The notes under the pieces are model-generated. The model was not told where the DNA came from and did not search any database. It worked only from the letters and a program-made list of their open reading frames with translations. A stretch of 64,000 nucleotides of DNA from Conyzicola lurida (GTDB taxonomy: Bacteria > Actinomycetota > Actinomycetes > Actinomycetales > Microbacteriaceae), in contig NZ_JACHMJ010000001.1 in assembly GCF_014204935.1 (NCBI RefSeq), positions 1,364,001 to 1,428,000 of the forward strand. The letters run 5' to 3'. Each line of letters starts with the position of its first letter. Within the stretch, counting starts at the first letter, position 1. This document shows, piece by piece, positions 57,655 through 64,000 of this stretch. The position numbers and the translations under genes were made by a program.

Positions 57655-58362
57655 ATGACGCTTCTGGACGACAGCTCCACAATGTCCGGTACTCCCGCCG
57701 CCTGGTACCCCTGCCCGCAGTTCGATGGCCTGCTGCGTTGGTGGGACGGCTCCGCCTGGACCGTGCACACCCTTCTGCCGCCACCCTCGGTCGCCGCCGA
57801 CGCGCTCGCCGCTCAGGCCGCCGCCGCCCAGGCGCGTGTCGCCCAGTTCCCGATCGTTCAGGAGCGAGTCGAGCAGGCCCGCGTTGCCGAGGCCCGCGTC
57901 GAGGACAGATTCGCTGCCTACGACTTCAACTCGATGCCGTACGAGCCCATGAAGGACACCGCTCCGCGCTACGGCGACGGCACCCGCCGCTCGGCGATGC
58001 TGACGCCCGATCGCGGATCGGTCACGCCCTGGGCGTGGTTCGTCGCCGTGGTGCCGCCGCTGCTCACCGCTGGCCTCGTGCTCATCGCGTTCGAACTCGC
58101 CGACCAGTCGGCGGTATGGCAGCTGTACATCTGGGTGCTCGTGACGGTGCTGGTGTCGCTCGTGCTCGCATCGGGCGACGGATACGAGCTGCGTCGCCGC
58201 GGCCACCCTGCGCCGGGCTGGGGCTGGGGACTCCTGCCGCCGGTCTACCTCATCGTGCGTGCCGTGATGTTCGGATCGTCGTCGGTGTGGGTCCTGTTCG
58301 GCTGGGTCGTGGTGCAGGTGGCGTCGATCGGCGCGGTGCTCGTGCTCGACCCCCTCCTGTAG
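57655..58362 (+). CDS. DUF2510 membrane protein
   Basis: A 235-residue protein with an N-terminal DUF2510 tryptophan-rich motif (AAWYPCPQFDGLLRWWDGSAWT), an Ala/Arg/Gln-rich helical stretch (about 48-95) and four hydrophobic segments (about 125-145, 152-170, 187-205, 210-233). The ATG at 57655 is preferred to the GTG at 57649 because GGAGGAGG then lies 7 bases away instead of one. Role unknown; DUF2510 often marks actinobacterial membrane proteins. Confidence 0.88.
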   Translation: MTLLDDSSTMSGTPAAWYPCPQFDGLLRWWDGSAWTVHTLLPPPSVAADALAAQAAAAQARVAQFPIVQERVEQARVAEARVEDRFAAYDFNSMPYEPMKDTAPRYGDGTRRSAMLTPDRGSVTPWAWFVAVVPPLLTAGLVLIAFELADQSAVWQLYIWVLVTVLVSLVLASGDGYELRRRGHPAPGWGWGLLPPVYLIVRAVMFGSSSVWVLFGWVVVQVASIGAVLVLDPLL

Positions 58363-58470
58363 CCGCGTCACAGGATCGTGCCCGCAGACGTCTGAGACAC
58401 TGGGGGCATCGATACTTCCTTCTTCACCACCCTGTTCCAGCGCTCGGCGCCGCTCGATGTCTCGACGCCC

Positions 58471-59118
58471 GTGCTCCTCGTCATCGTCGCGGCGGCCGCT
58501 CTGCTGAGCGTGCCCCGCGTCACCTGGCAGTGGTTCGGCCTGTTCGCCACGCTCGTCCACGAGCTCGGGCACGCGGTCGCCGCGATCCTGAGCGGGCGGG
58601 TGGTGAACGGCATCCGCATCCGGCGCAACCACTCGGGCGACGCCATGAGCACGGGGCGCGGCGTCTTCGGTACCGTGCTCAGCGGAATCTTCGGCTACCC
58701 GGCTCCGGCGATCGTGGGCGCCGCGCTGCTGTGGAGCGTGTTCAACGGCTATACCGCCATCGCCTTTTTCGTCGGCGGCGTCATCCTGATTCTCACGGTC
58801 CTGGTGATCCGCAACCTGTTCGGTGTTCTCGTCGTTGTCGTCTCGGCCGGGATCGCGGCGCTGCTCTGGTTCTTCGCGACGCCGGAGGTGCAGGGCTACG
58901 CGCTGCTCGTGCTCGGGGTCGCGCTGCTCGTCGGCTCGGTGCGCGGGCTACTCACCGTGGTCGGGGTACACACGTCGCGGCGCGGACAGCTGCAGACGTC
59001 GGACGCGTACCTGCTCTACAAGCGCACGGGTGTGCCGTCGCCGTTTTGGCTGCTGCTGTTCGCCGCGCTCATCGCCGCGAGTGTCGTGTTCGCGGCGTGG
59101 AGCTACGTCGGCCGCTAG
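58471..59118 (+). CDS. M50-family (site-2 protease-like) membrane peptidase
   Basis: A 215-residue polytopic protein with the zinc motif VHELGHAVAAILSG in the second hydrophobic segment, followed by several more helices; it belongs to the M50B-like group common in actinobacteria. The start is doubtful: GTG 58471 is the first conventional codon, but the reading frame continues upstream for 21 conserved-looking codons (DTSFFTTLFQRSAPLDVS) to an ATC at 58408 preceded by GACACT-GGGGGC, which imitates the leaderless geometry of neighbouring genes. No substrate is known. Confidence 0.87.
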   Translation: MLLVIVAAAALLSVPRVTWQWFGLFATLVHELGHAVAAILSGRVVNGIRIRRNHSGDAMSTGRGVFGTVLSGIFGYPAPAIVGAALLWSVFNGYTAIAFFVGGVILILTVLVIRNLFGVLVVVVSAGIAALLWFFATPEVQGYALLVLGVALLVGSVRGLLTVVGVHTSRRGQLQTSDAYLLYKRTGVPSPFWLLLFAALIAASVVFAAWSYVGR

Positions 59119-59198
59119 CACTCGTTTGCGGGGTGTGACCATGGCTCGTCGGGCCTTCTGCAGCGGGCGGTTCTGCGGCCTACGGTTCGGGACCCGAC

Positions 59199-59300
59199 AT
59201 GTACCGCGCGCGAGCTAGGCGGTGGGTAATCGTGCTCGTGGTGACGGCCATCGGGCGCGCATCGTTCAGCCTGCTGTATGCCGTGGGGGTTGCCGAGTAG
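59199..59300 (+). CDS. Possible 33-aa single-span membrane peptide
   Basis: A short open frame with MYRARARRW, then a hydrophobic stretch (about 10-31, VIVLVVTAIGRASFSLLYAV). Basic start and one hydrophobic span look like a small membrane protein, but the ribosome binding site (GGGACC) is weak and there is no homologue I recognise. The rest of the 59119-59381 gap shows nothing else. Confidence 0.3.
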   Translation: MYRARARRWVIVLVVTAIGRASFSLLYAVGVAE

Positions 59301-59381
59301 TCGCGGCCCCCACTCGAGGGCTACTGGTGCTCGAGCAATCCCACTACATTCAGCAAACACGACAAATTGGAGCAAAAGTCA

Positions 59382-60011
59382 ATGAGGCCTCAGCACCTTT
59401 CCCGTCAATGGCGCGATGTCGCCGCCGTAGTTCTTCTAGCGTCAGTGGTCGCGACGAGTGCGGGCTGTGCGTCCGCCGAATCCCCATCCGCTGACTCGGC
59501 AGACGCCACGACCCAAGAAGTCGCGGACGTTCAGATCACTCCGACGCCGAGTCCGACACCGACGCCGAGCCCGACACCGCGAGTCACGACAAAGGACGAG
59601 ATAGCGACGACGGAGATCCCGTTTGCTGCACTGACGCAGAACGACGGCAACTTCTACGTGGGTACAAACGTGGTGACGGTCGCCGGCATCAATGGGGTTC
59701 AGACGACCACAGTCCGAGTCACCTACACTGACGGTGTGGAGACCGGGCGCACCCAGGTGTCACAGGTGGTCACTACGCCGCCGGTGGATCAGATGACCAA
59801 CATCGGTGTCACCCCGGTCCCGATTCCCGTTGCCGCACCGGTCGCATCAGGGTGCGACTCCAACTACAGCGGTTGCGTACCCATTTCTAGCGACGTCGAC
59901 TGTGCGGGCGGCAGCGGAAACGGACCGGCCTATCAGGAGGGCATCGTTCAGGTTCTGGGCAGCGACATCTACGACCTGGACCGCGACGGAGACGGGTGGG
60001 GCTGCGACTAG
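59382..60011 (+). CDS. Lipoprotein with G5 and Excalibur calcium-binding domains
   Basis: A 209-residue exported protein: signal peptide with Arg residues and lipobox TSAGC (Cys29), a Thr-Pro-Ser-Pro repeat tether (about 52-70), a G5 domain (about 75-145; TTVRVTYTDGVETGRTQVS and TTPPVDQM), and a C-terminal Excalibur motif DLDRDGDGWGCD with a paired upstream Cys. Expected to bind Ca2+ and peptidoglycan or sugar at the cell surface. ATG with TTGGAG 9 bases upstream. GC content is lower than its neighbours. Confidence 0.9.
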   Translation: MRPQHLSRQWRDVAAVVLLASVVATSAGCASAESPSADSADATTQEVADVQITPTPSPTPTPSPTPRVTTKDEIATTEIPFAALTQNDGNFYVGTNVVTVAGINGVQTTTVRVTYTDGVETGRTQVSQVVTTPPVDQMTNIGVTPVPIPVAAPVASGCDSNYSGCVPISSDVDCAGGSGNGPAYQEGIVQVLGSDIYDLDRDGDGWGCD

Positions 60012-60016
60012 CCCGG

Positions 60017-60121
60017 ATGACGCTGCCGTCCTGCACCCACTGCGACGGCGGCATCGGAAAGGGCGGCTCGGCGTCGCACTGCCCGTGTAGCCCTATCAAG
60101 CTGGCAATGGCACTGCAATAG
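60017..60121 (+). CDS. Possible 34-aa cysteine-rich peptide
   Basis: A short frame 5 bases after the Excalibur gene stop. It has CTHC and HCPC motifs spaced 12 residues apart (Cys-x2-Cys, Cys-x-Cys), which could bind zinc. No ribosome binding site is present; translation would depend on coupling to the upstream gene. Could be chance. Confidence 0.3.
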   Translation: MTLPSCTHCDGGIGKGGSASHCPCSPIKLAMALQ

Positions 60122-60155
60122 CCGCGCCGCGGTGCGTGTGCCGCGGTACACCGGT

Positions 60156-60161
60156 TAGCGT
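60156..60161 (+). promoter_or_regulatory. Leaderless -10 box of the FAD oxidoreductase gene
   Basis: TAGCGT, GGGGCC, then ATG at 60168. Confidence 0.6.
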
Positions 60162-60167
60162 GGGGCC

Positions 60168-61610
60168 ATGACCGAATACGACGCGATCATCGTCGGATCT
60201 GGCCCCAACGGGCTCTCCGCCGCCGTCACCCTCGCCCGCGCGGGCCTCCGGGTTGCGGTGTACGAGCGCAATCCCACCATCGGTGGCGGCGCCCGCACGG
60301 CGGAACTCACCCTCCCCGGTTTCCTCCACGACGCCTGCTCGGCCGTGCACCCGATGGCGCTCGCCTCCGGGTTCTTCCGCCGCTTCGGCCTCGACCGCCG
60401 GATCGACCTCCGGGTACCCGAGATCTCGTACGGACACCCGCTCGACGGCGGCCGCGCCGGTATCGCCTGGCGCGACCTCGAGCGCACGGTCGACGGACTC
60501 GGCGTCGACGGTCCGGCGTTCCGCAGCCTGATGGCGCCGCTCGTCGCCAACGCGAATCGCGTGGCGCAGTTCACCGGCTCGCAATTGCTGCAGCTTCCGC
60601 GTCATCCACTCACCGCCCTCGCTTTCGGACTGCGGTCTCTCGAGCAGGGTTCGCCCGCCTGGAACCTGCGGTTCCGCCAGGACGTGGCGCCCGCGATGCT
60701 CAGCGGGGTCGCGGCCCATTCGATCCGGCCGATGCCCAGCCTCGCGACCGCGGGTGCCGCCCTCTCGCTCGGCACCTACGCGCACGCGCACGGCTGGCCG
60801 ATCCCGGTCGGCGGCAGCCAGTCGATCGTGAACGCGCTCGCCGACGACCTGCGCGCCCACGGCGGCGTGATCCACACCGACACGGAGATCACCTCCCTCG
60901 ACGAACTGCCGAGCTCGAGGGCCGTGCTGCTCGACGTCAGCGCCAAGGCCATGCTCAAGCTCGCCACCCTGCCCGCCGCGTACCGCGCCAAGGTCGAGCG
61001 CTTCCGCTTCGGCAACGCGGTCGCGAAGGTCGATTTCGCGCTCTCCGGCCCCGTGCCGTGGACCAACGACGACCTGCGCCGCGCGGGAACCCTGCACGTC
61101 GGCGGCACCCGTGCCGAGATCGCCGGTGCCGAGGCGGATGTCGCGGCCGGCCGTCACAGCGACAACCCCTACGTGCTCGTGGCGCAGCCGTCGTTCGCCG
61201 ATCCGTCGCGCGCGCCCGAGGGGAAGCACGTTCTCTGGGCGTACACGCACGTGCCGCGCAACTCGACGCTGGACCAGACCGAGGCGATCACCCGGCAGAT
61301 CGAGCGCTTCGCCCCGGGCTTCCGCGACCAGATCCTCGCCAGTTCGAGCATGACGGCCCGCGACATGGAGAACTACAACCCCAACTACGTGGGCGGCGAC
61401 ATCGCATCGGGCGGGGCGAACCTGCGCCAGCTGCTCGTGCGACCGACGCTCTCGACCGAGCCGTGGCGCACGCCGGCCCGCGGGGTGTACCTGTGCTCGT
61501 CGTCGACCCCGCCCGGGCCCGGCGTGCACGGACTGCCCGGCTACTACGCCGCCCGCAGTGCCCTCCGCCACGAGTTCGGCATTCTCACCGCTCCCCCGCT
61601 AGCGCCCTAA
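60168..61610 (+). CDS. FAD/NAD(P)-dependent oxidoreductase (phytoene desaturase/PYROXD2-like)
   Basis: A 480-residue flavoprotein with the N-terminal dinucleotide-binding IIVGSGPNGLSAAVTLARAG and the GGGARTAELTLPGF segment of the carotenoid-desaturase/PYROXD2 superfamily. A C-terminal FAD-contact region reads YLCSSSTPPGPGVHGLPGYYAA. No carotenoid genes are adjacent, so a desaturase function is not claimed. It is followed after 7 bp by an SRPBCC gene. Confidence 0.9.
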   Translation: MTEYDAIIVGSGPNGLSAAVTLARAGLRVAVYERNPTIGGGARTAELTLPGFLHDACSAVHPMALASGFFRRFGLDRRIDLRVPEISYGHPLDGGRAGIAWRDLERTVDGLGVDGPAFRSLMAPLVANANRVAQFTGSQLLQLPRHPLTALAFGLRSLEQGSPAWNLRFRQDVAPAMLSGVAAHSIRPMPSLATAGAALSLGTYAHAHGWPIPVGGSQSIVNALADDLRAHGGVIHTDTEITSLDELPSSRAVLLDVSAKAMLKLATLPAAYRAKVERFRFGNAVAKVDFALSGPVPWTNDDLRRAGTLHVGGTRAEIAGAEADVAAGRHSDNPYVLVAQPSFADPSRAPEGKHVLWAYTHVPRNSTLDQTEAITRQIERFAPGFRDQILASSSMTARDMENYNPNYVGGDIASGGANLRQLLVRPTLSTEPWRTPARGVYLCSSSTPPGPGVHGLPGYYAARSALRHEFGILTAPPLAP

Positions 61611-61617
61611 GGAAACG

Positions 61618-62067
61618 ATGTCTATCAACGTCCGCGAGTTCACCTGTTCACCCGAGGCCGTCTTCGCCGTGCTGGCCGACGGCTGGGTCTTCCCCACCTG
61701 GGTGGTGGGTGCGTCGAGAATGCGAGACGTGGATGACGCGTGGCCGGCGGTCGGATCGAAGCTGCAGCACTCCTTCGGTGTCTGGCCGGTTCTGATCAAC
61801 GACGAGACGCGGGTGCTCGAGTGGGACCCGCCGCGCCGCATGGTGATCCAGCCGCACGGCTGGCCGCTCGGCGAGGCGCGCGTCACGCTCGACGTCAAGC
61901 CGCGCGGCGACGGCTGCGTCGTGCGCATCACCGAGAAGGCGGTCAAGGGGCCGGGCGCGCTCGTGCCGCCGTTCCTTCTCGATCCCCCGCTCTACCTCCG
62001 CAATGTGGAGACTCTGCGGCGTCTCGCGTACATCGCGGAGGGCAAGCAGGACAACGGCGACGCCTGA
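61618..62067 (+). CDS. SRPBCC-family protein
   Basis: A 149-residue START-like (SRPBCC/polyketide-cyclase-type) protein with FTCSPEAVFAVLADGWVFPTWVVG at the start and the long C-terminal helix (PLYLRNVETLRRLAYIA). It binds a hydrophobic ligand in a helix-grip pocket; which is unknown. AAGGAAACG before the ATG and 7-bp spacing from the FAD oxidoreductase indicate one transcript, so its ligand may be the oxidoreductase substrate. Convergent with the SDR gene 3 bp away. Confidence 0.9.
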   Translation: MSINVREFTCSPEAVFAVLADGWVFPTWVVGASRMRDVDDAWPAVGSKLQHSFGVWPVLINDETRVLEWDPPRRMVIQPHGWPLGEARVTLDVKPRGDGCVVRITEKAVKGPGALVPPFLLDPPLYLRNVETLRRLAYIAEGKQDNGDA

Positions 62068-62070
62068 GCG

Positions 62071-63069
62071 TTACTTCTTCTTCGCGACAACGCTGAGCAC
62101 GGCGGCACCGAGAGCCGCGGCGGTCGCCCCGGCGAGCCCCCAGGCGAGACCGCGGTTGCGGATCGCCCAGACCTGCGGCGACACCGTGTGCGCCTGGTCG
62201 CTGAAGATGCCGGTCGACCCCTGGTCGCCGGGAACGGGCTCATAGAGGTTGGTGGGCAGCATCGGCTCGGTCTTCTCCGGAGCCTGCTGGCCGTCGTAGC
62301 CGGTCTTCGCCATAAACCAGTCGAGGAATCCGGCACCGAAGCGGTTGCCGAGCACGGTCGCGACGGTCGGCTCGCCGACCCAGGTGCGACGGCGGGGCTT
62401 CTCGGCGACGGCGGCGATCGCGCGGGCGCCGACCTCGGGCTCGAAGATCGGGGCCACGGGCATCGGGTGGTGCGGAAGCTGCGACTTCACCCAGTTGAAC
62501 TGGATGGTGTTGAGGGCCGGCATGTCGACGGTCGAGATCGTCACCGCGCTGCCGTTGTGGATCAGCTCGGTCGTGACCGACTCGGTGAAGCCCTGCACGG
62601 CGTGCTTCGACGCGCAGTAGGCGGCCTGGAGCGGGATTCCGCGGTGTGCGAGCGCCGACCCGACCTGGATGACGTGTCCGCTGTTGCGCGGCACCATACG
62701 GCTGAGCGCGGCACGGGTGCCGTTGACGAAGCCGAAGTAGTTCACCTGGGTCGCGCGCTCGAAGTCGGCGGGGTCGGTGCTGAGGAACTCGCCGAACACC
62801 CCGACCATCGCGCCGTTGACCCAGAGGTCGATCGGTCCGAGTTCGGCCTCGGTGCGGTCGGCGGCGCGCTCGACCGCTTCCCTGTCTGCGACATCGGTCG
62901 AAATGCCGATGGCGCGCTGGCCGAGGGCCTCGATGTCGGCGACGGCGCCCGCGAGGCCGTCTTCGCCGCGGGCGAGGACCGCGATGTCCCAGCCCTTGCT
63001 GGCGAGCTCTCGGACGACGGCGCGGCCGAGACCCGCTGATCCTCCGGTGACGACTGCGACTCTGGGCAT
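62071..63069 (-). CDS. SDR-family oxidoreductase with C-terminal membrane anchor
   Basis: A 332-residue SDR: TGGSAGLG (about 9-16), the N-x-G variant in WVNGAMVG, catalytic Ser in VGSALAHRG, and YCASK. After the Rossmann domain (about 250) come a family-specific region (GAGFLDWFMAKTGYDGQQ) and a hydrophobic helix (about 308-328) ending AKKK, i.e. a tail anchor. AAGGAGC precedes the ATG. Three palindromic boxes lie just upstream (63084-63143). Substrate unknown, probably membrane-associated lipid. Confidence 0.92.
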   Translation of the reverse strand: MPRVAVVTGGSAGLGRAVVRELASKGWDIAVLARGEDGLAGAVADIEALGQRAIGISTDVADREAVERAADRTEAELGPIDLWVNGAMVGVFGEFLSTDPADFERATQVNYFGFVNGTRAALSRMVPRNSGHVIQVGSALAHRGIPLQAAYCASKHAVQGFTESVTTELIHNGSAVTISTVDMPALNTIQFNWVKSQLPHHPMPVAPIFEPEVGARAIAAVAEKPRRRTWVGEPTVATVLGNRFGAGFLDWFMAKTGYDGQQAPEKTEPMLPTNLYEPVPGDQGSTGIFSDQAHTVSPQVWAIRNRGLAWGLAGATAAALGAAVLSVVAKKK

Positions 63070-63083
63070 GGTGCTCCTTCGTT

Positions 63084-63143
63084 GGGTGGAGGCCCCACTC
63101 GCGAGAGTGGAGTCCCCACCCTGACTGGGTGGAGTCCCCACCC
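63084..63143. repeat. Three 17-bp palindromes upstream of the SDR gene
   Basis: Copies of GGGTGG-N5-CCACCC at 63084-63100 (right arm CCACTC), 63105-63121 (left arm GAGTGG) and 63127-63143 (perfect), at steps of 21 and 22 bp, i.e. two helical turns. They are 15 to 75 bp before the start codon and could be operators or mRNA hairpins. Confidence 0.8.
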
Positions 63144-63275
63144 TACGAAGATGAACCTGAATCGCAGCTTCGCGTGCGGAGGCTTGACCGGCGGGGCGTT
63201 AGTGCCTAGGCGTGTGTCGCGGTCGTGCCGGCGTGCTGTCGGCGCCTCGCCCGTGCCGATCGCCGATTCTCGCTT

Positions 63276-64000
63276 CTACTCGCCGAACGCCTCGATCGAC
63301 ACCGGCTGCCACTCGTTCCACGTCTTCAGGCGCGACTCGTAATCGGCGGTCGCCACCGACAGTGGCGTCTTACCGAAGAAAATGCGCAGCGGCGGGTTCT
63401 CGGCGTCGACGATCTTCAGCATCGCGCTGCGAGTGCCGACGGGGTTGCCGCGGTTCTGAGCCGACGGGCGGTTGCGGGACGTCTCATGCTGCTCGGCGTA
63501 GGCGTCGAGTTCGGCGCTGTGCGAGGCCGACGGGCCGGCCCAGTCGGTGGAGAACCCGCCCGGCTCGACCAGTGTGACGGAGATGCCGAACGGCGCGACC
63601 TCCTGCGCGAGCGCCTGCGAGAAGCCCTCGAGGGCCCACTTCGACGCGTGGTACGCCCCGATGCCGGGGAACGCGCTGATCCCGCCGATACTCGAGATCT
63701 GGATGATGTGGCCCGAACCCTGCGCACGCAGGATCGGCAGCGCGGCCTGGGTGATCCAGAGGGCGCCGAACACGTTGGTCTCGAGCTGCGCGCGAACCTC
63801 GTCCTCGGTGAGTTCCTCGATCATGCCGAAGTGCCCGTAGCCGGCGTTGTTGATAACGACGTCGAGCGAACCGAAGTGGTCAGCGGCCTGCTGCACGGCG
63901 GCGAATCCCGCGTCGCGGTCGGTCACGTCAAGTGCGATGGGCAGGATGGCGCTGCCGAACCGCTCCACGAGGTCGTCGAGCGAGGCCACATTGCGGGCGG
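63276..64000 (-). CDS. SDR-family oxidoreductase (5' end beyond window)
   Basis: The C-terminal about 240 residues of a classical SDR; the reading frame stays open to the window edge and continues upstream of the GTG at 63989, so the Rossmann start is outside. Visible are LDVTDRDAGFAAV, NNAGYGHFG, catalytic Ser in ISSIGGISAFPG and YHASK, and LVEPGGFSTDW. The type is the ketoreductase/oxidoreductase group acting on unknown substrates. It is the second SDR on this strand, 206 bp upstream of the anchored one. Confidence 0.92.
   Translation of the reverse strand, partial: ARNVASLDDLVERFGSAILPIALDVTDRDAGFAAVQQAADHFGSLDVVINNAGYGHFGMIEELTEDEVRAQLETNVFGALWITQAALPILRAQGSGHIIQISSIGGISAFPGIGAYHASKWALEGFSQALAQEVAPFGISVTLVEPGGFSTDWAGPSASHSAELDAYAEQHETSRNRPSAQNRGNPVGTRSAMLKIVDAENPPLRIFFGKTPLSVATADYESRLKTWNEWQPVSIEAFGE

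Noticed and set aside
1-64000. CRISPR arrays, insertion sequences, prophage or rRNA
   Set aside because: No spaced direct-repeat arrays, transposase or integrase motifs, phage structural genes or rRNA sequence seen on either strand.

Overview
The window is one contiguous, gene-dense, roughly 70 % GC chromosomal segment of an actinobacterium, most likely Microbacteriaceae. The evidence is a cysteine-free RbpA, the mycothiol ligase MshC, PafBC, GAF-ANTAR regulators, a separate Lnt and polyprenol-mannose synthase pair, many GTG starts, 4 to 8 bp gene overlaps and frequent leaderless promoters. I see no transposase, phage, CRISPR array, rRNA or replication origin. There is one tRNA, tRNA-Leu(GAG). 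No gene-free stretch exceeds 300 bases; the longest are 30211-30497 and 59119-59381.

Layout. 144-4296 (minus): fructose PTS operon fruR-fruK-fruA-ptsH with a promoter overlapping a tandem operator-like repeat. 4415-9025: a lipoprotein, a UPF0303/HbpS-like protein, NUDIX, an atypical SDR, an NfeD-SPFH pair and a GDPD. 9102-11888: rbpA with a SigR-like promoter and leader hairpin, convergent to ppm-lnt. 11898-17923 (minus): pafB-pafC-(membrane protein)-tatA-tatC-helY, the conserved actinobacterial block. 17989-23052: FKBP lipoprotein, trmI, HAD, PAC2 and mshC. The Pup-proteasome genes that lie between trmI and pafB in mycobacteria are absent. 23102-27098 (minus): two GAF-ANTAR regulators, uppP and an M20 peptidase. 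27232-31997: tRNA-Leu followed by accessory-looking genes (two alpha/beta hydrolases, an AraC regulator, a universal stress protein, a SLOG protein). 32099-39373: a four-gene, translationally coupled FtsX-type ABC exporter. 39370-44201: EEP phosphatase, PH-domain protein, acylphosphatase, a J-domain/NERD-like fusion and a RecQ-phosphoribosyltransferase fusion. 44227-46971: a two-component system and a PepSY-like protein that share a promoter architecture. 47007-58362: glutathione peroxidase, sbcDC, assorted enzymes and small proteins. 58471-64000: M50 peptidase, a G5-Excalibur lipoprotein, FAD oxidoreductase, SRPBCC and two SDRs, the last cut by the window end.

The most informative non-genic signals are: (1) an identical arrangement, CTTCAG-N5-CTTCAG then 11 bases then CACAMT, upstream of the response-regulator gene and of the PepSY gene; (2) a widespread leaderless promoter class in which a TANNNT -10 box lies exactly 6 bases before an ATG or GTG; (3) a GGAAG-N18-GTT element and a strong leader hairpin upstream of rbpA; (4) three 17-bp palindromes spaced 21 to 22 bp before an SDR gene; (5) the over-represented oligomer GGATGCCGC. 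I found no unmistakably novel multi-gene system. The two-component/PepSY regulon and the FtsX exporter, whose ATPase carries an AbrB-like tail, are the best candidates for follow-up.
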